Part shown: in pieces, positions 1 through 11,479 of the stretch
Layout of the letters: each line of letters starts with the position of its first letter
Position numbering within the stretch: the stretch's first letter is position 1
Source of the DNA: JANQPA01 sp964548175
Lineage (GTDB): Bacteria; Bacteroidota; Bacteroidia; Chitinophagales; Saprospiraceae
Direction: 5' to 3'
Length of the DNA: 64,000 nt
Assembly: GCA_964548175.1 (NCBI GenBank)
Contig: CAZJQS010000018.1
Coordinates: 1 to 64,000, forward strand
Translations under genes and position numbers: made by a program
Notes under the pieces: model-generated
What the model was told of the DNA's origin: nothing
Database searches by the model: none
Seen by the model: only the letters and a program-made list of their open reading frames with translations

Positions 1-32
1 AAATTAGCACTTTCTTTTAATAGTCCTTAAAA

Positions 33-164
33 AAGTTGTGTGCATAGATTAGCTGCCGGCAGGCATGGTTTATCGCTCCATAGCGCTGCTATGAAGCTCA
101 AAAAAGCCTCAACTGGACATAAAATCCTGTTTTTTCGCTTCCAGCAGGAAACTTTAAACAACTT
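33..164 (-). repeat. R1 short interspersed repeat, degenerate copy
   Basis: Positions 53-164 are the reverse complement of 23109-23221 with about four differences (three substitutions and one A-run indel), so this is a second copy of the R1 element lying inverted about 23 kb away. The right end (146-164) carries the 19-base terminal repeat aggaaactttaaacaactt. The left end (from 33, aagttgt) is degenerate, so this copy looks decayed. It contains no credible coding frame. It resembles a non-autonomous miniature element, but no related transposase is in the window. Confidence 0.7.
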
Positions 165-203
165 CTAGCAATGTTTTCGAATATTCCGTTTCTTTGAGGC
201 AAG

Positions 204-270
204 ATTTAAAGATAATTTGCCGCCTCTGAGGCGGCAAATTATCTTTAAATATTTTTGTGTAAGTACTTAT
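204..270. repeat. R5 hairpin repeat upstream of dsrE-like gene
   Basis: Positions 204-224 and 230-250 form a perfect 21-bp inverted repeat around a 5-base loop, with a GC core (ccgcc/ggcgg) and AT-rich flanks. The segment 211-270 is repeated at 58532-58591 with 52 of 60 identical bases, including the non-palindromic tail that ends in acttat. The hairpin ends 29 bases before the start codon of the next gene. It could be a terminator for an upstream transcript or a structured 5' leader; the conserved tail favours a dispersed repeat over a plain terminator. Confidence 0.65.
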
Positions 271-279
271 CCATTCATC

Positions 280-817
280 ATGATCAAAAAACATTTTCTC
301 TTTATCGCCTTATCACTATTCGCCATTCAAGCGGGCTTTGCTCAGCAAGGCGAGCGCATCCAGGGTCCAGTTATTCAGGACTACGGCCCCACTTTCGCCG
401 TTGATAACCCGGATTTCATAACCGATCCGAACAAGGTATACAAAGTCGTTTTTGATATCCACAATTCCCCCGAAGACCCTTCCGCCCTTAATCCTATACT
501 CAATACCCTGGCTCGTTTTCTGAACATGCACGCCCATTCGGGGGTGCCGTTGGAAAACCTCAGGGTAGTGGGCGTCATCCACAACCGAGCCAGTAAGGAT
601 GCCATGAATAACGAGGCCTATCGCGAAAAATTCGGCGTCGACAATCCGAATATTCCGCTTATGGAGGAACTGGAAAAAGCCGGCGCTGAATTGTACATGT
701 GCGGCCAGTCGATCTACGCCCGCGGCGTCGATCCCCAGCGCATGGCTAAGCCGGTCAAAACGGCCTTATCCGCCATGACGGTGTTTTTGAGCCTGCAGAG
801 CGAAGGGTATACGCTGA

Positions 818-828
<11 letters not shown>
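280..828 (+). CDS. secreted DsrE/DsrF-like family protein
   Basis: A 182-residue protein. The ATG at 280 is chosen over an upstream TTG because it opens directly into a clean signal peptide (MIKK, a hydrophobic run, then cleavage near AQQ), so the mature protein should be periplasmic or exported. The body matches the DsrE/DsrF/YchN fold family: a β-strand region (YKVVFDI), then a late YMCGQSIYARG segment with the single Cys typical of DsrE-like sulfur-relay proteins. No Dsr or Sox genes are nearby, so a role in sulfur transfer is not established. The gene ends 11 bases inside the convergent molybdopterin oxidoreductase gene; the two 3' ends overlap tail to tail. Confidence 0.8.
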
Positions 829-3157
<2,329 letters not shown>

Positions 3158-3211
3158 AACAGGTTGTGTTTTAGAGGCGGTCGAGTCCGTGTGCTATGAG
3201 CCAGACTCATA

Positions 3212-4048
3212 TTACGCTACCCGTACTTTTCCACAATATACGTTAAAGGAGTTTTTCCTTAAAAATCCAATCAGGGTAATCCCATGTTCTTTGGCGAGGC
3301 CAATAGCAGCACTGGATGGGGCCCCGATGGCAGCGATGAAGCCAATTCCAGCCATGGCCGCTTTCTGCACCAGTTCAAAGCTGATCCTTCCGCTTAGCAG
3401 CAGGATGTGATCCGTCACCGGTATCATTTGTCTTTGCAGAGCTTTGCCGATCAACTTATCCAGGGCATTATGCCGGCCTACATCTTCAGCCGCGAGGATC
3501 AGCTCGCCGGAAAGGTCGAAAAAAGCAGCGGCATGGTTGCCTCCCGTTCTGGTAAAGAGGGATTGAGCGGCAAATAATTTTTCAGGTAAGGTTCCAAGAC
3601 ATTCTGCTGCGACCCGTGGATGTAATAATTTTGAAAAAAAAGCCGGCTCGGTCCGGATCATGTCAATAGCGGTCTTTCCGCACACGCCGCAACTGGATGA
3701 CGTATAAGAATGCCGGCTTTGATTGCTCGTATCGGCTTGTAGGCTTTCCAACAGTTCAATCAATACCGTTTGCTCATCCGGGGTGCTCCAGGAATGTACC
3801 TGCCCTATATCTGTGATCATTCCTTCCGTAAAGAGATAGCCTATGGCCAGGGCAACGTCATCTCCCGGGGTTCGCATGGTGATGGCCAGGTTTTCTTCGG
3901 CTCGGGAATGCCATAGGCCACTGCCGATCCGGATCTCGACGGGCGCTTCTACCACAACCAGATCGTCAGTGTCCGTAAAGGACGGGCCTTGTTTTTTCAG
4001 CAAAGCGACTTTTTGGACAGCGGCGGCTTCTTTTTCTTTAGTTAGCAT
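3212..4048 (-). CDS. fdhD: formate dehydrogenase accessory sulfurtransferase FdhD
   Basis: A 278-residue FdhD. The family's sulfur-carrying Cys pair is visible as SSSCGVCGK near residues 118-126, followed by the DVGRHNALDKLIG and SGRISFELVQKAAMAGI blocks characteristic of FdhD. The protein passes sulfur from a cysteine desulfurase to the molybdenum cofactor before it is inserted into formate dehydrogenase-like enzymes. It is the first gene of a two-gene unit with the YdeP-type oxidoreductase downstream, which is presumably its client. The upstream 266 bases to the divergent M24 gene hold no obvious promoter match that I could find. Confidence 0.93.
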   Translation of the reverse strand: MLTKEKEAAAVQKVALLKKQGPSFTDTDDLVVVEAPVEIRIGSGLWHSRAEENLAITMRTPGDDVALAIGYLFTEGMITDIGQVHSWSTPDEQTVLIELLESLQADTSNQSRHSYTSSSCGVCGKTAIDMIRTEPAFFSKLLHPRVAAECLGTLPEKLFAAQSLFTRTGGNHAAAFFDLSGELILAAEDVGRHNALDKLIGKALQRQMIPVTDHILLLSGRISFELVQKAAMAGIGFIAAIGAPSSAAIGLAKEHGITLIGFLRKNSFNVYCGKVRVA

Positions 4049-4314
4049 ACGGGTGAAATTTAAGGGGTAATAAAGCCTCTAGCTTAATTTTAAATGCATA
4101 TTAGACGAGTGACCGAATTACGGCATTTAACATTGCTCTCTTGAAGAGCCGGCTTTTGACTGACCCACAGTACATTTGAAATATAGCAAAAATCAAAAGA
4201 AATAAAAAGGCTCTTAACGGACTGACAACAAGCTTTTCGTTTGGTTCTTGCTATTAAAAAAAATTGCCTATTTTAAGCCTTCGCTTTTTGATCTTTACCA
4301 ATATCAAACTAATC

Positions 4315-5655
4315 ATGAAGTACGTATTTACCTCGCTAATAGCACTATGTTTTCTGTGGCCGCTAAAAGCGCAGAAACAACTTCCGCAATTGCTCTCGCA
4401 ACGAGAGCAAGCTCGTGTCATTGATGAAATACTGGAAGACCGGCTGGATAATTTGCTTCCTCAATTGATGCGCCGTGAAGGGATCGATATGTGGATCATT
4501 ATTTCCAGGGAATACAATGAAGACCCGGTCATGAAAACCATGTTGCCCAGCACCTGGTTATCGGCTCGACGCCGTACCATTATGGTCTTTTTTGATCCGG
4601 GAGAAGGTCAACCTATTGAAAAGATCGCTATTGCCCGCTATGACGTGGGGCGCTTGCTGAAGGGCGCCTGGAATGTGGATGTTTATCCTGATCAGTGGGA
4701 GGCGCTAATGAATACCATCAAAGAAAGAAACCCACAAAAGATCGGATTGAATATGTCTGGGGACTTTGCCCTGGCCGATGGTTTGGTACATTCCGAATAT
4801 GAGGCTTTTATGGAAAAATTACCGAAGGAGTTCCACGGCAGGGTGGTTTCTGCTGAAAGACTGGCCATTGCATGGCTGGAAACGCGTTCGGAACGCGAGA
4901 TCGAGATATATCCTATGATCTGCCTGATGGGGCATATGATCCTGCAGGAAGGCTTGTCGGAAAAAGTCATTCATCCGGGCATCACTACTACGGACGATGT
5001 GGTGTGGCGGCTGCGCCAGCGGGTTAATGAGTTGGGGCTTTCCGCCTGGTTCCATCCTTCCGTCTCTGTTCAGCGGGCGGATGCAGGCAACAACGAATTT
5101 TTGCGTTCCTTTTCGAAACGACCGGATAAAGATGTGATCCAGCATGGTGATTTGTTGCACGTGGATTTCGGCATCACTTACCTTCGGCTCAATACTGACC
5201 AGCAACAGCATTTTTATGTCTTGAAGCCGGGGGAGACGGAAGTACCTAAAGGTTTGCAGGACGCTTTCGACAGAGGCAATCGCTTGCAGGATATCCTGGT
5301 CAGTAAATTTGAGGAAGATAAATCCGGAAATGAGATCTTGAAAGAAGCCCTCGAACAGGCTAAGGCGGAGGGGATCGTCGCATCGATCTATACCCACCCC
5401 ATCGGGAATCATGGCCATGGCGCCGGTCCTTTCATTGGCATGTGGGATATGCAGGGTGGCGTGCCTGGAAAGGGGGACTATCCCTTGTTTGCCAATACAG
5501 CCTATTCCATTGAACTTTTTGCTGCTTCAGAAGTTCCGGAGTGGAATGGAAAGATCGTTCGCATCATGCTTGAGGAGGATGGTTTGTATGATGGAGAAAA
5601 GTTTTATTTTCTCGATGGAAGGATGGAGGACATTCTGACCATTCCAAGAAAATAA
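4315..5655 (+). CDS. secreted M24 family metallopeptidase (Xaa-Pro aminopeptidase-like)
   Basis: A 446-residue protein starting at ATG 4315, which gives a signal peptide (MKYVFTSLIALCFLWPLKAQ); a TTG further upstream would bury it. The N-terminal half is creatinase-like and the C-terminal half is the pita-bread M24 domain. The five metal ligands are recognisable in order: Asp in HVDFGIT, Asp in LNTDQQQ, His in GNHGHGAGP, Glu in YSIELFA and Glu in IMLEEDG. It should be a dinuclear-metal exopeptidase acting on peptides in the periplasm, with prolidase or aminopeptidase P specificity uncertain. The acyltransferase gene begins 15 bases after its stop and may be co-transcribed. Confidence 0.86.
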   Translation: MKYVFTSLIALCFLWPLKAQKQLPQLLSQREQARVIDEILEDRLDNLLPQLMRREGIDMWIIISREYNEDPVMKTMLPSTWLSARRRTIMVFFDPGEGQPIEKIAIARYDVGRLLKGAWNVDVYPDQWEALMNTIKERNPQKIGLNMSGDFALADGLVHSEYEAFMEKLPKEFHGRVVSAERLAIAWLETRSEREIEIYPMICLMGHMILQEGLSEKVIHPGITTTDDVVWRLRQRVNELGLSAWFHPSVSVQRADAGNNEFLRSFSKRPDKDVIQHGDLLHVDFGITYLRLNTDQQQHFYVLKPGETEVPKGLQDAFDRGNRLQDILVSKFEEDKSGNEILKEALEQAKAEGIVASIYTHPIGNHGHGAGPFIGMWDMQGGVPGKGDYPLFANTAYSIELFAASEVPEWNGKIVRIMLEEDGLYDGEKFYFLDGRMEDILTIPRK

Positions 5656-5670
5656 GATAAATACGACTTC

Positions 5671-6558
5671 ATGTTTTCAAGGTTCATCTACTACTTTTTA
5701 ATAAAACCGGTTTCTTTATTGCCTCATGCGATAATCTATCGATTGTCGGATATGTTGTTCGTGCTTTTTTATTACCTGGCAGGTTATCGCAGGAAAGTAG
5801 TCTTTGCTAACCTTAACAGTTCTTTTCCCGAAAAAAATGAAAAGGAGGTCAGAAAGATCGCCCGGCAGTTCTATCAGCATCTGTGTGATCTGATGCTGGA
5901 AAGCATCAGGTTGTTTAGCCTTTCAAAAGAAGAGATCGTCCGGCGGTGTAAGGTACTTAATCCGGAAGTGATCGATCAGTTTTATGATCAGGGCAAGGAT
6001 GTGATCGTTGTGACGGGCCACTTCAACAACTGGGAAATGGCGGCAGTAACGATCGATATGCAGTTTAAGCATAGATGCTATGGTATTTACCAGCCGTTGA
6101 GCAATGAATTTCTAAACAAAAAATTCAGCCTGTCCCGCTCCAAAACAGGCCTTGTTCTGGTGCCTAAAAAAGAAACTAAGGCTTATTTCCAAAAAAAACG
6201 CGATGAAAGGGGCGCTTTCTTTTTTGCCGGCGATCAATCTCCTACCTACAGCAAAAGAGTGTACTGGACCACTTTCCTGAATCAGGAAACAGCGGTGGCT
6301 TTCGGCACGGAAAAATATGCCCGGGAATACGATCTCCCGGTTATTTTTGGTATCATTGAAAAGCGCAGAAGAGGCTTTTATGAAATTACCCTTAAAGTCA
6401 TTACCGAAACGCCCAATGAGCATCCGCACGGATGGATCACCGAAACGCATACTCGTATGCTGGAAGGCTATATAAAAGAAAAACCGCACTACTGGTTGTG
6501 GACACATAAGCGCTGGAAAAGAAAAAGAGAAAAAGAGGAGCTAAACGAAGCCGTCTAG
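5671..6558 (+). CDS. lipid A-type lysophospholipid acyltransferase (LpxL/HtrB family)
   Basis: A 295-residue membrane-associated acyltransferase. The HX4D/E catalytic motif is present as HFNNWE with His117 and Glu122, and a downstream GDQSPT block matches the family. The N-terminal 40 residues are hydrophobic (membrane anchoring) and the C-terminus is very basic (KRWKRKREKEE), suiting contact with acidic lipid at the inner membrane. It probably adds a secondary acyl chain to lipid A or an ornithine/aminolipid; the acceptor cannot be read from sequence. It starts 15 bases downstream of the M24 peptidase gene. Confidence 0.85.
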   Translation: MFSRFIYYFLIKPVSLLPHAIIYRLSDMLFVLFYYLAGYRRKVVFANLNSSFPEKNEKEVRKIARQFYQHLCDLMLESIRLFSLSKEEIVRRCKVLNPEVIDQFYDQGKDVIVVTGHFNNWEMAAVTIDMQFKHRCYGIYQPLSNEFLNKKFSLSRSKTGLVLVPKKETKAYFQKKRDERGAFFFAGDQSPTYSKRVYWTTFLNQETAVAFGTEKYAREYDLPVIFGIIEKRRRGFYEITLKVITETPNEHPHGWITETHTRMLEGYIKEKPHYWLWTHKRWKRKREKEELNEAV

Positions 6559-6587
6559 AAACCCCAAATCTGCGAGGAGCACCTTTG

Positions 6588-7664
6588 TCAAAAACTTAAC
6601 CGGGCTATTCTTTTGTTTCCGGCCAGCCAGATCACGCTGGGGTTACTGCCGAAATCAAAGGTATAAAAGGCTTCATTGCTGATGTCCTCCCAATTTTCGC
6701 CTCCATCTGAAGAATAAGAAATTCCGGGAATGCCGCAAGCCAGTAACCCCCGACCTTCCGTTCCCGGAATGTAACGTACCTGTGAGCGATAGCCCGGCGC
6801 TTTCCCATCTGCAATGAGCTCCCAGTTTTTTCCTCCATCGGTAGTGACCGCCTTGTTTTTAGAGTTGAGCGCTTTATTGTTCCAATCACCTCCAAATATA
6901 ATTCCCTGCTTTTCAGAATAAAAATCTACAGAGTAAATGCCCGTCATCTGTCCTCCTTGTACGATAGGAGTATCAAAAACTGACCAGCTTTTTCCTTTAT
7001 CGGAACTGTGATACACTCTGGCCCTTGCTCCTCCGGAAACGATCCAGGCCTGATCGCCGGCCAGGGCAATATTGGAATTGCTGGCGGCAAAGGCGGCTTC
7101 TCCTTCTGCAACTGGTGGAATATTGTCGCAGGAGACTTTGGTCCAGTTCCTTCCGCCATCGGTGGTGCGGATGATCGAAAGACAGTCGTCCGTAGGATCA
7201 CCCATCGCCACACCGTATTGATCGTCCCAAAATTTCATAGCATCATAAAAAGCGGCGGGATGCTCCTCCCGGTACACGATCTCCCAGTTTTTTCCTTTAT
7301 CCGTTGATCGATAGAGTAAAGCGGGGGAAGCCACGCAAAGCAGGTGGACGGCAGAGTCGGTTACAGCAATGGCCCTAAAGTGGGGCACGATAGTATCGGT
7401 TCTAATGCTGTCGATGGTCCATGTCCGGCCACCGTTTTCGGTATAGCCGAATATTCCTCCGGAGCCGGCAAACCATACCGTTTGGTCGTCCAAGGCGGTC
7501 AATGCGCGGATGCTGCTGTTGATAGGGAAGGTATCCAGCGTCCTGATCAGCCAACCGTCCAAAGAAAGTTCGTCTGAGGCTTCTTTTTCCTGAGTGGAGC
7601 AGGCGTAAAAAAGGACGCTTACAACCAACAAAAAGAAGTGAAATAGGGAAATGGATCGTTGCAT
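6588..7664 (-). CDS. BNR/Ycf48-like β-propeller lipoprotein
   Basis: A 358-residue protein. I start at the ATG at 7664 because it yields a lipoprotein signal peptide (MQRSISLFHFFLLVVSVLFYACS, Cys in a lipobox); a longer frame would prepend unrelated sequence. The mature part repeats the Asp-box pattern (S-x-D-x-G-x-x-W variants such as STDKGKNWE, TTDGGRNWTK, SSDKGKSWS, TTDGGKNWE, SSDGGENWE), which builds a β-propeller similar to sialidase-type and Ycf48 proteins. No catalytic residues are evident, so it is likely a surface or periplasmic binding/scaffold protein. It is divergent from the pseudouridine synthase gene with only 43 bases between the start codons. Confidence 0.8.
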   Translation of the reverse strand: MQRSISLFHFFLLVVSVLFYACSTQEKEASDELSLDGWLIRTLDTFPINSSIRALTALDDQTVWFAGSGGIFGYTENGGRTWTIDSIRTDTIVPHFRAIAVTDSAVHLLCVASPALLYRSTDKGKNWEIVYREEHPAAFYDAMKFWDDQYGVAMGDPTDDCLSIIRTTDGGRNWTKVSCDNIPPVAEGEAAFAASNSNIALAGDQAWIVSGGARARVYHSSDKGKSWSVFDTPIVQGGQMTGIYSVDFYSEKQGIIFGGDWNNKALNSKNKAVTTDGGKNWELIADGKAPGYRSQVRYIPGTEGRGLLACGIPGISYSSDGGENWEDISNEAFYTFDFGSNPSVIWLAGNKRIARLSF

Positions 7665-7707
7665 AAGGATGGTAATTTTATCTTTGAAGAAGAAAGATAC
7701 AGGAAAT

Positions 7708-8451
7708 ATGAATGTCCCGGAAAAATTTATCATTCTTTACGAAGACGAAGAGTTGGTGGCCATCAACAAGCCTGCCGGGATACTGGTGCATCCTACGCGG
7801 ATCAGTGAAGACACCTTGACCATTTTGCCTTTGCTAAGAGATCAATTGGGGGGAAAGATGTATCCCGTTCATCGCCTGGATAGAGGGACCAGCGGCGTTT
7901 TGGTGTTTGGTAAAAACAGCATGTCCGCTTCTTCATTGAACCGACAATTCCGCGAAAGAGCGGTGAAAAAGAAGTACCGGGCGGTCATCCGCGGCTTTGT
8001 TGAGCCTATGGGTAAGATTGATCATCCGCTGGCCGGCGATGGGCAGAAGAAGGCCCGGCAAGCGATAACGGAATATAGGAAGATCAGCCAGTCAGAAATG
8101 GATTTTGCCATCAGCAGGTATCCTACTTCGCGCTATTCTTTGGTGGAAGTATCGCCGCTGACCGGCAGGCATCATCAGATCAGAAGGCATTTTGCACACA
8201 TTCGTCATCCGGTTATCGGGGACAAACGGCATGGCGATTGTAAGCACAATAAATATTTTAGAGAGCAGCTTGGAATTGAACGGATGCTACTGCATGCCTG
8301 CCAACTATCGTTATTAACCAGAAATGATCAGCACCTGACGATCACCGCTCCGTTGGAGCGCTCTTTCCGGCGCGCCATGGGATTATTGAAGCTGGCACAG
8401 GTTGGACCAGAGGCTGATGGTGGATCAACCTCTGATCAGGAAGGTTTTTAG
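7708..8451 (+). CDS. RluA-family pseudouridine synthase, TruC-like
   Basis: A 247-residue enzyme starting at ATG 7708; the frame extends further upstream, but that would overlap the divergent lipoprotein gene. The catalytic block HRLDRGTSGVLVFGK, with the active-site Asp in RLD, is intact. The short size with no S4 domain and the sequence ILYEDEELVAINKPAGILVH fit the TruC group, which modifies U65 of some tRNAs in E. coli. The RNA target here is inferred only. A strong hairpin at 8798-8855 lies 346 bases downstream. Confidence 0.87.
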   Translation: MNVPEKFIILYEDEELVAINKPAGILVHPTRISEDTLTILPLLRDQLGGKMYPVHRLDRGTSGVLVFGKNSMSASSLNRQFRERAVKKKYRAVIRGFVEPMGKIDHPLAGDGQKKARQAITEYRKISQSEMDFAISRYPTSRYSLVEVSPLTGRHHQIRRHFAHIRHPVIGDKRHGDCKHNKYFREQLGIERMLLHACQLSLLTRNDQHLTITAPLERSFRRAMGLLKLAQVGPEADGGSTSDQEGF

Positions 8452-8506
8452 GTATCGGAAAGGCTGAAAAGTTGATTAATGCCGAATTGAAGGATCAGAA
8501 TGAAAC

Positions 8507-8665
8507 TTAAAAGCCGACAATAGAGGACACCTCTCTGGCGTAGGCGTCACCCACTTCTTCCCAAACGCCTATGCCGACCTTGGCAATTAATAAAAGGGCG
8601 ATTAATAATAAACCGGCATAGAGAACGAGAGATGCTATTTCAATGGTTTCCTTTTGCTTTTCCAT
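8507..8665 (-). CDS. small single-span membrane protein, 52 residues
   Basis: An ATG at 8665 opens a 52-codon frame ending with TAA at 8507. The product has a charged start (MEKQKETIE), one hydrophobic span (about residues 10-31, with LLLIALLLIAKVGIGVW near its end) and a polar tail (EEVGDAYAREVSSIVGF). The length, the single transmembrane segment and the absence of another gene in this 565-base gap make it plausible. I do not recognise a family. The 5' side on its own strand is AT-rich with no clear promoter match. Confidence 0.5.
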   Translation of the reverse strand: MEKQKETIEIASLVLYAGLLLIALLLIAKVGIGVWEEVGDAYAREVSSIVGF

Positions 8666-8797
8666 GATTAACTTTTTGTGTTTTAAGGAATGAATTAGGT
8701 GTTAGTCGAAGAATACAACACTTTCGTCGACTTATTGAATAAAAATACGTAAAAAATTAAAAATGTCAAATTTTTATTTTTTTTTCCGAACGTAAAC

Positions 8798-8855
8798 AAA
8801 AATAATGGAAGGTCATTTACCGCCCTCAGGTAGCAAATGACCTTCCATTATTTTT
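8798..8855. terminator. 21-bp hairpin with T-rich tail
   Basis: Positions 8798-8818 and 8835-8855 are a perfect 21-bp inverted repeat separated by a 16-base loop, and a run of seven T residues follows the centre of the right arm on the plus strand. Its position downstream of the TruC-like gene and upstream of the broken receptor gene fits a rho-independent terminator, usable in either direction because the left flank is A-rich. It belongs to the set of unusually long hairpins seen across this window. Confidence 0.6.
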
Positions 8856-9016
8856 TTGCTTAATCATTTAGACGATTACACTGGTTTATTGGCATCTCTT
8901 CATTTATCGTATGAAGGCGGGGGGTTGGTCGAAAAGGATTAGATGTTAAGGAAAAGCTAATTACATTTGACTCAAGAATTAAATTAGATTGTAAAATCTT
9001 AATCCGACTGTTAATT

Positions 9017-10860
9017 ATGAAAAACAAGATCACCCATCTTGGCATGACTCTGCTGTGCCTTTGCTTCAACACCCTATTTGCCCAAACTCCTGGAACCATC
9101 TCCGGAACTATAGTGGACGACAACCAGGAACCCATTTCTTTCGCTAATGTTATTCTGAAGTCTGTAGTGGATTCCTCTTTGGTAAAAGTGGAATATACTC
9201 AAGATGACGGAACTTATCGCATCATGAATATTGAGCCCGGAGAATACTGGCTGAACATCACTTACGTAGGATTAAGTCCTTACAATTCGGAGGCGCCTTT
9301 GACCAGATGGGGAATATGAATAACACTTGGACCGGACTGAACTTCAAGGCGGGGGCTGATTTTTTTCTGAATAAAAAAAGTACAGCAGGTTTCCTCATCA
9401 ATGGCTTCATGAACGATAATGAACATATCGCCAACACCCGGACGCTGATCAGCAAGATCGGCGCTTCCACTGTCGACAGCATCCTGCAGGCCTCCAGTAT
9501 TGATGAAGGAGAACGCAACAACCTCAACTTCAACCTCAATTATAAATTTGACAACGGCAACGGAACTTCCGTCAATATCGACGCCGACTACGGGCAGTTC
9601 AGGAATGATGGTAATCAGTTATTACCCAATACCTATCTGGATCCAAGCGGAGAAAACATTCTTTTTCAACGCACTAACGCCAACGAGACGCCTACCAATA
9701 TCGATATTTACACATTTAAAGTCGATTACGAGCGCCCATTGCTGGGTGGGCAGTTAGGTGCGGGCGGTAAGCTGGCCTTCGTCAATACGGATAATACCTT
9801 TAATTTTTTCCAGCTTGTAGATGGTGAAAAAATATTGGATCAGGACGTCAGTAACCAGTTTGATTATATAGAAAATGTCAATGCAGCTTATGCGAATTTC
9901 AACAGGAAGCTCGGGCAAAAATGGAGTATCAGCATTGGACTGCGCGCCGAGCAAACCAACTCTACCGGTGATTTAACCAGCTTTATCTCTCAGCCCATAA
10001 CCAAAGTGGATACCAGTTATCTGAACTTTTTTCCTTCAGGAGGAATTACCTATACGCCTAGTCAGAAACACAGCTTCGCGCTGAACTATAGCCGCAGGAT
10101 CAATCGCCCTTCCTATCAGGACCTTAATCCTTTTGAGTTTAAACTGGATGAGCTGACCTTTCAGAAAGGCAATCCTTTCCTTCGGCCGGAATATGCGAAC
10201 AACCTGTCGCTGACCTATTCTTTCAACTACCGCTTCAACGTTTCCCTGAATTACAGCCATACCAATAACCTGATCACCCGGATAACGGCCGCCTCTTCCG
10301 AAACGGCCGCCTTCATCACCTGGATTAACCTGGCGGATCAGTATAACTACAGCCTGAACGTCAGCGCTCCGCTGCCGATCAAGCCTTGGTGGAATTCCTA
10401 TGTGAGCCTGACCGGCTTTAATACGCAGAATAAAGCCGATTATGGGGACGGCAGAGTGATTGACCTGAACGTGTCTACTTTCAATATATACTCGCAGCAT
10501 ACCTTCAGCTTGCCAAAAGACTGGTCTTTGGAGCTTTCAGGCTGGTATAATTCACCCTCCACCTGGGGAGGCACCTTCGAGATGCAGTCCATGTGGAATG
10601 TCGATTTCGGTATCCAGAAAAAGTTACTCGGCGGACGCGGCAACTTGAAATTGTCCGTCAGCGATATTTTCAAAACGACTAACTGGAACGGCATTGCCAA
10701 TTTCGGGCCCCTGTTCATGGACATCAGAGGGGGGTGGGACAGCCGCCGGCTAAGACTGAACTTTAGCTACCTGATCGGCAATACCCAGGTGAAGGGCGCC
10801 CGTAATCGTAAAACAGGACTGGAGGACGAGAAGAGCCGGGCCAACGGAGGAGGAAATTAG
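9017..10860 (+). pseudogene. TonB-type outer-membrane receptor gene with internal deletion and frameshift
   Basis: The 5' part (9017-9319) encodes a signal peptide plus the CarboxypepD_reg-like domain (PGTISGTIVDDNQEPISF...) and then shifts out of frame near 9285. The other part, read in another frame through 9283-10860, is a C-terminal β-barrel of the outer-membrane β-barrel/TonB-dependent type. Comparison with the intact 796-residue paralogue at 30883-33273 shows N-terminal residues to about 88 followed directly by the counterpart of about residue 297, so roughly 205-210 codons including the whole plug domain are missing. A barrel without signal peptide or plug should not assemble, so I call it a pseudogene. 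An assembly error is the main alternative. Confidence 0.8.
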
Positions 10861-10930
10861 AACTAACCTTTTTCACCTTCAGCACACTTCATGATGTGAA
10901 CGATCTTAATCCTGTTTAAAATCCAACATC

Positions 10931-11047
10931 ATGAAACGCTTCCTGCTGATCGCTTTTGTCATTACGTTAGTGACAGTAATAATAGTTAACTATTACGGCG
11001 GGCACAATGTTGCGCCGGAAAAAATTGAAACGGTCCTGTTTTTCTGA
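10931..11047 (+). CDS. small hydrophobic peptide, 38 residues
   Basis: ATG at 10931 (MKRFLLIAFVITLVTVIIVNYYGG...) to TGA at 11045-11047. It has two basic residues followed by one hydrophobic segment of about 16 residues and a short polar tail ending FF. It is followed after only six bases by a perfect hairpin terminator, which supports a short transcription unit. No family is recognised. It could be a small membrane protein or a chance frame in front of a terminator. Confidence 0.4.
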   Translation: MKRFLLIAFVITLVTVIIVNYYGGHNVAPEKIETVLFF

Positions 11048-11053
11048 CACCTC

Positions 11054-11092
11054 AAGGTCCTGTGTCGCTGGAAGCGACACAGGACCTTTTTT
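11054..11092 (+). terminator. rho-independent terminator
   Basis: A perfect 16-bp stem (11054-11069 with 11073-11088) has a 3-base loop and runs directly into TTTTTTT on the plus strand. It terminates transcription of the 38-codon frame and possibly read-through from the receptor pseudogene. It is the cleanest terminator in the window. Confidence 0.85.
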
Positions 11093-11119
11093 ATTCGTAT
11101 AGAAAGGGGTTGAGCTATT

Positions 11120-11280
11120 AGACTTGTTTCGACGGGATCATCACGGGTGAAAATTGGCCCTTTTTCTCCCACACTGTGCCTTTTTTCGGTCGCGCAGCTC
11201 GGCTATGCTCCCTCAAAAGCCTTCGTGTGGGAAAAAAATAGCTCATTTTTCCCACCGCGCTGACCCGTCGCAACAAGTCT
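11120..11280. repeat. 161-bp element with nested inverted repeats
   Basis: The ends are 17-base inverted repeats (11120-11136, agacttgtttcgacggg, and 11264-11280) with one mismatch. Inside them a second inverted pair, tcccacac (11167-11174) and gtgtggga (11225-11232), flanks a GC-rich centre. No coding frame fits. The architecture suggests either a miniature inverted-repeat element or a structured RNA. I could not find a second copy in the window and see no clear target-site duplication. Confidence 0.5.
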
Positions 11281-11479
11281 GTTGTTTCTCAGGCTGGGGC
11301 TTTTACTCCGGCCTTTTAACATTTTGTCGTAGTAAAAAAGAAAAATTAAGGGTGGCATAAATTAGAAACTACGGATAATTCTTTGCAATTTAATTGTATA
11401 ATTTAAAGGGCAATTTTTTAATTGCAATTCAATCAGATCACCAGGCTTCACAGCTCGCTTTATCATCAAACGAAATAAA

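Noticed and set aside
10861..11479. Riboswitch upstream of the KAS III gene
   Set aside because: The nested inverted repeat is about 200 bases from the gene, and no known ligand-binding motif is recognisable; listed as an element instead.
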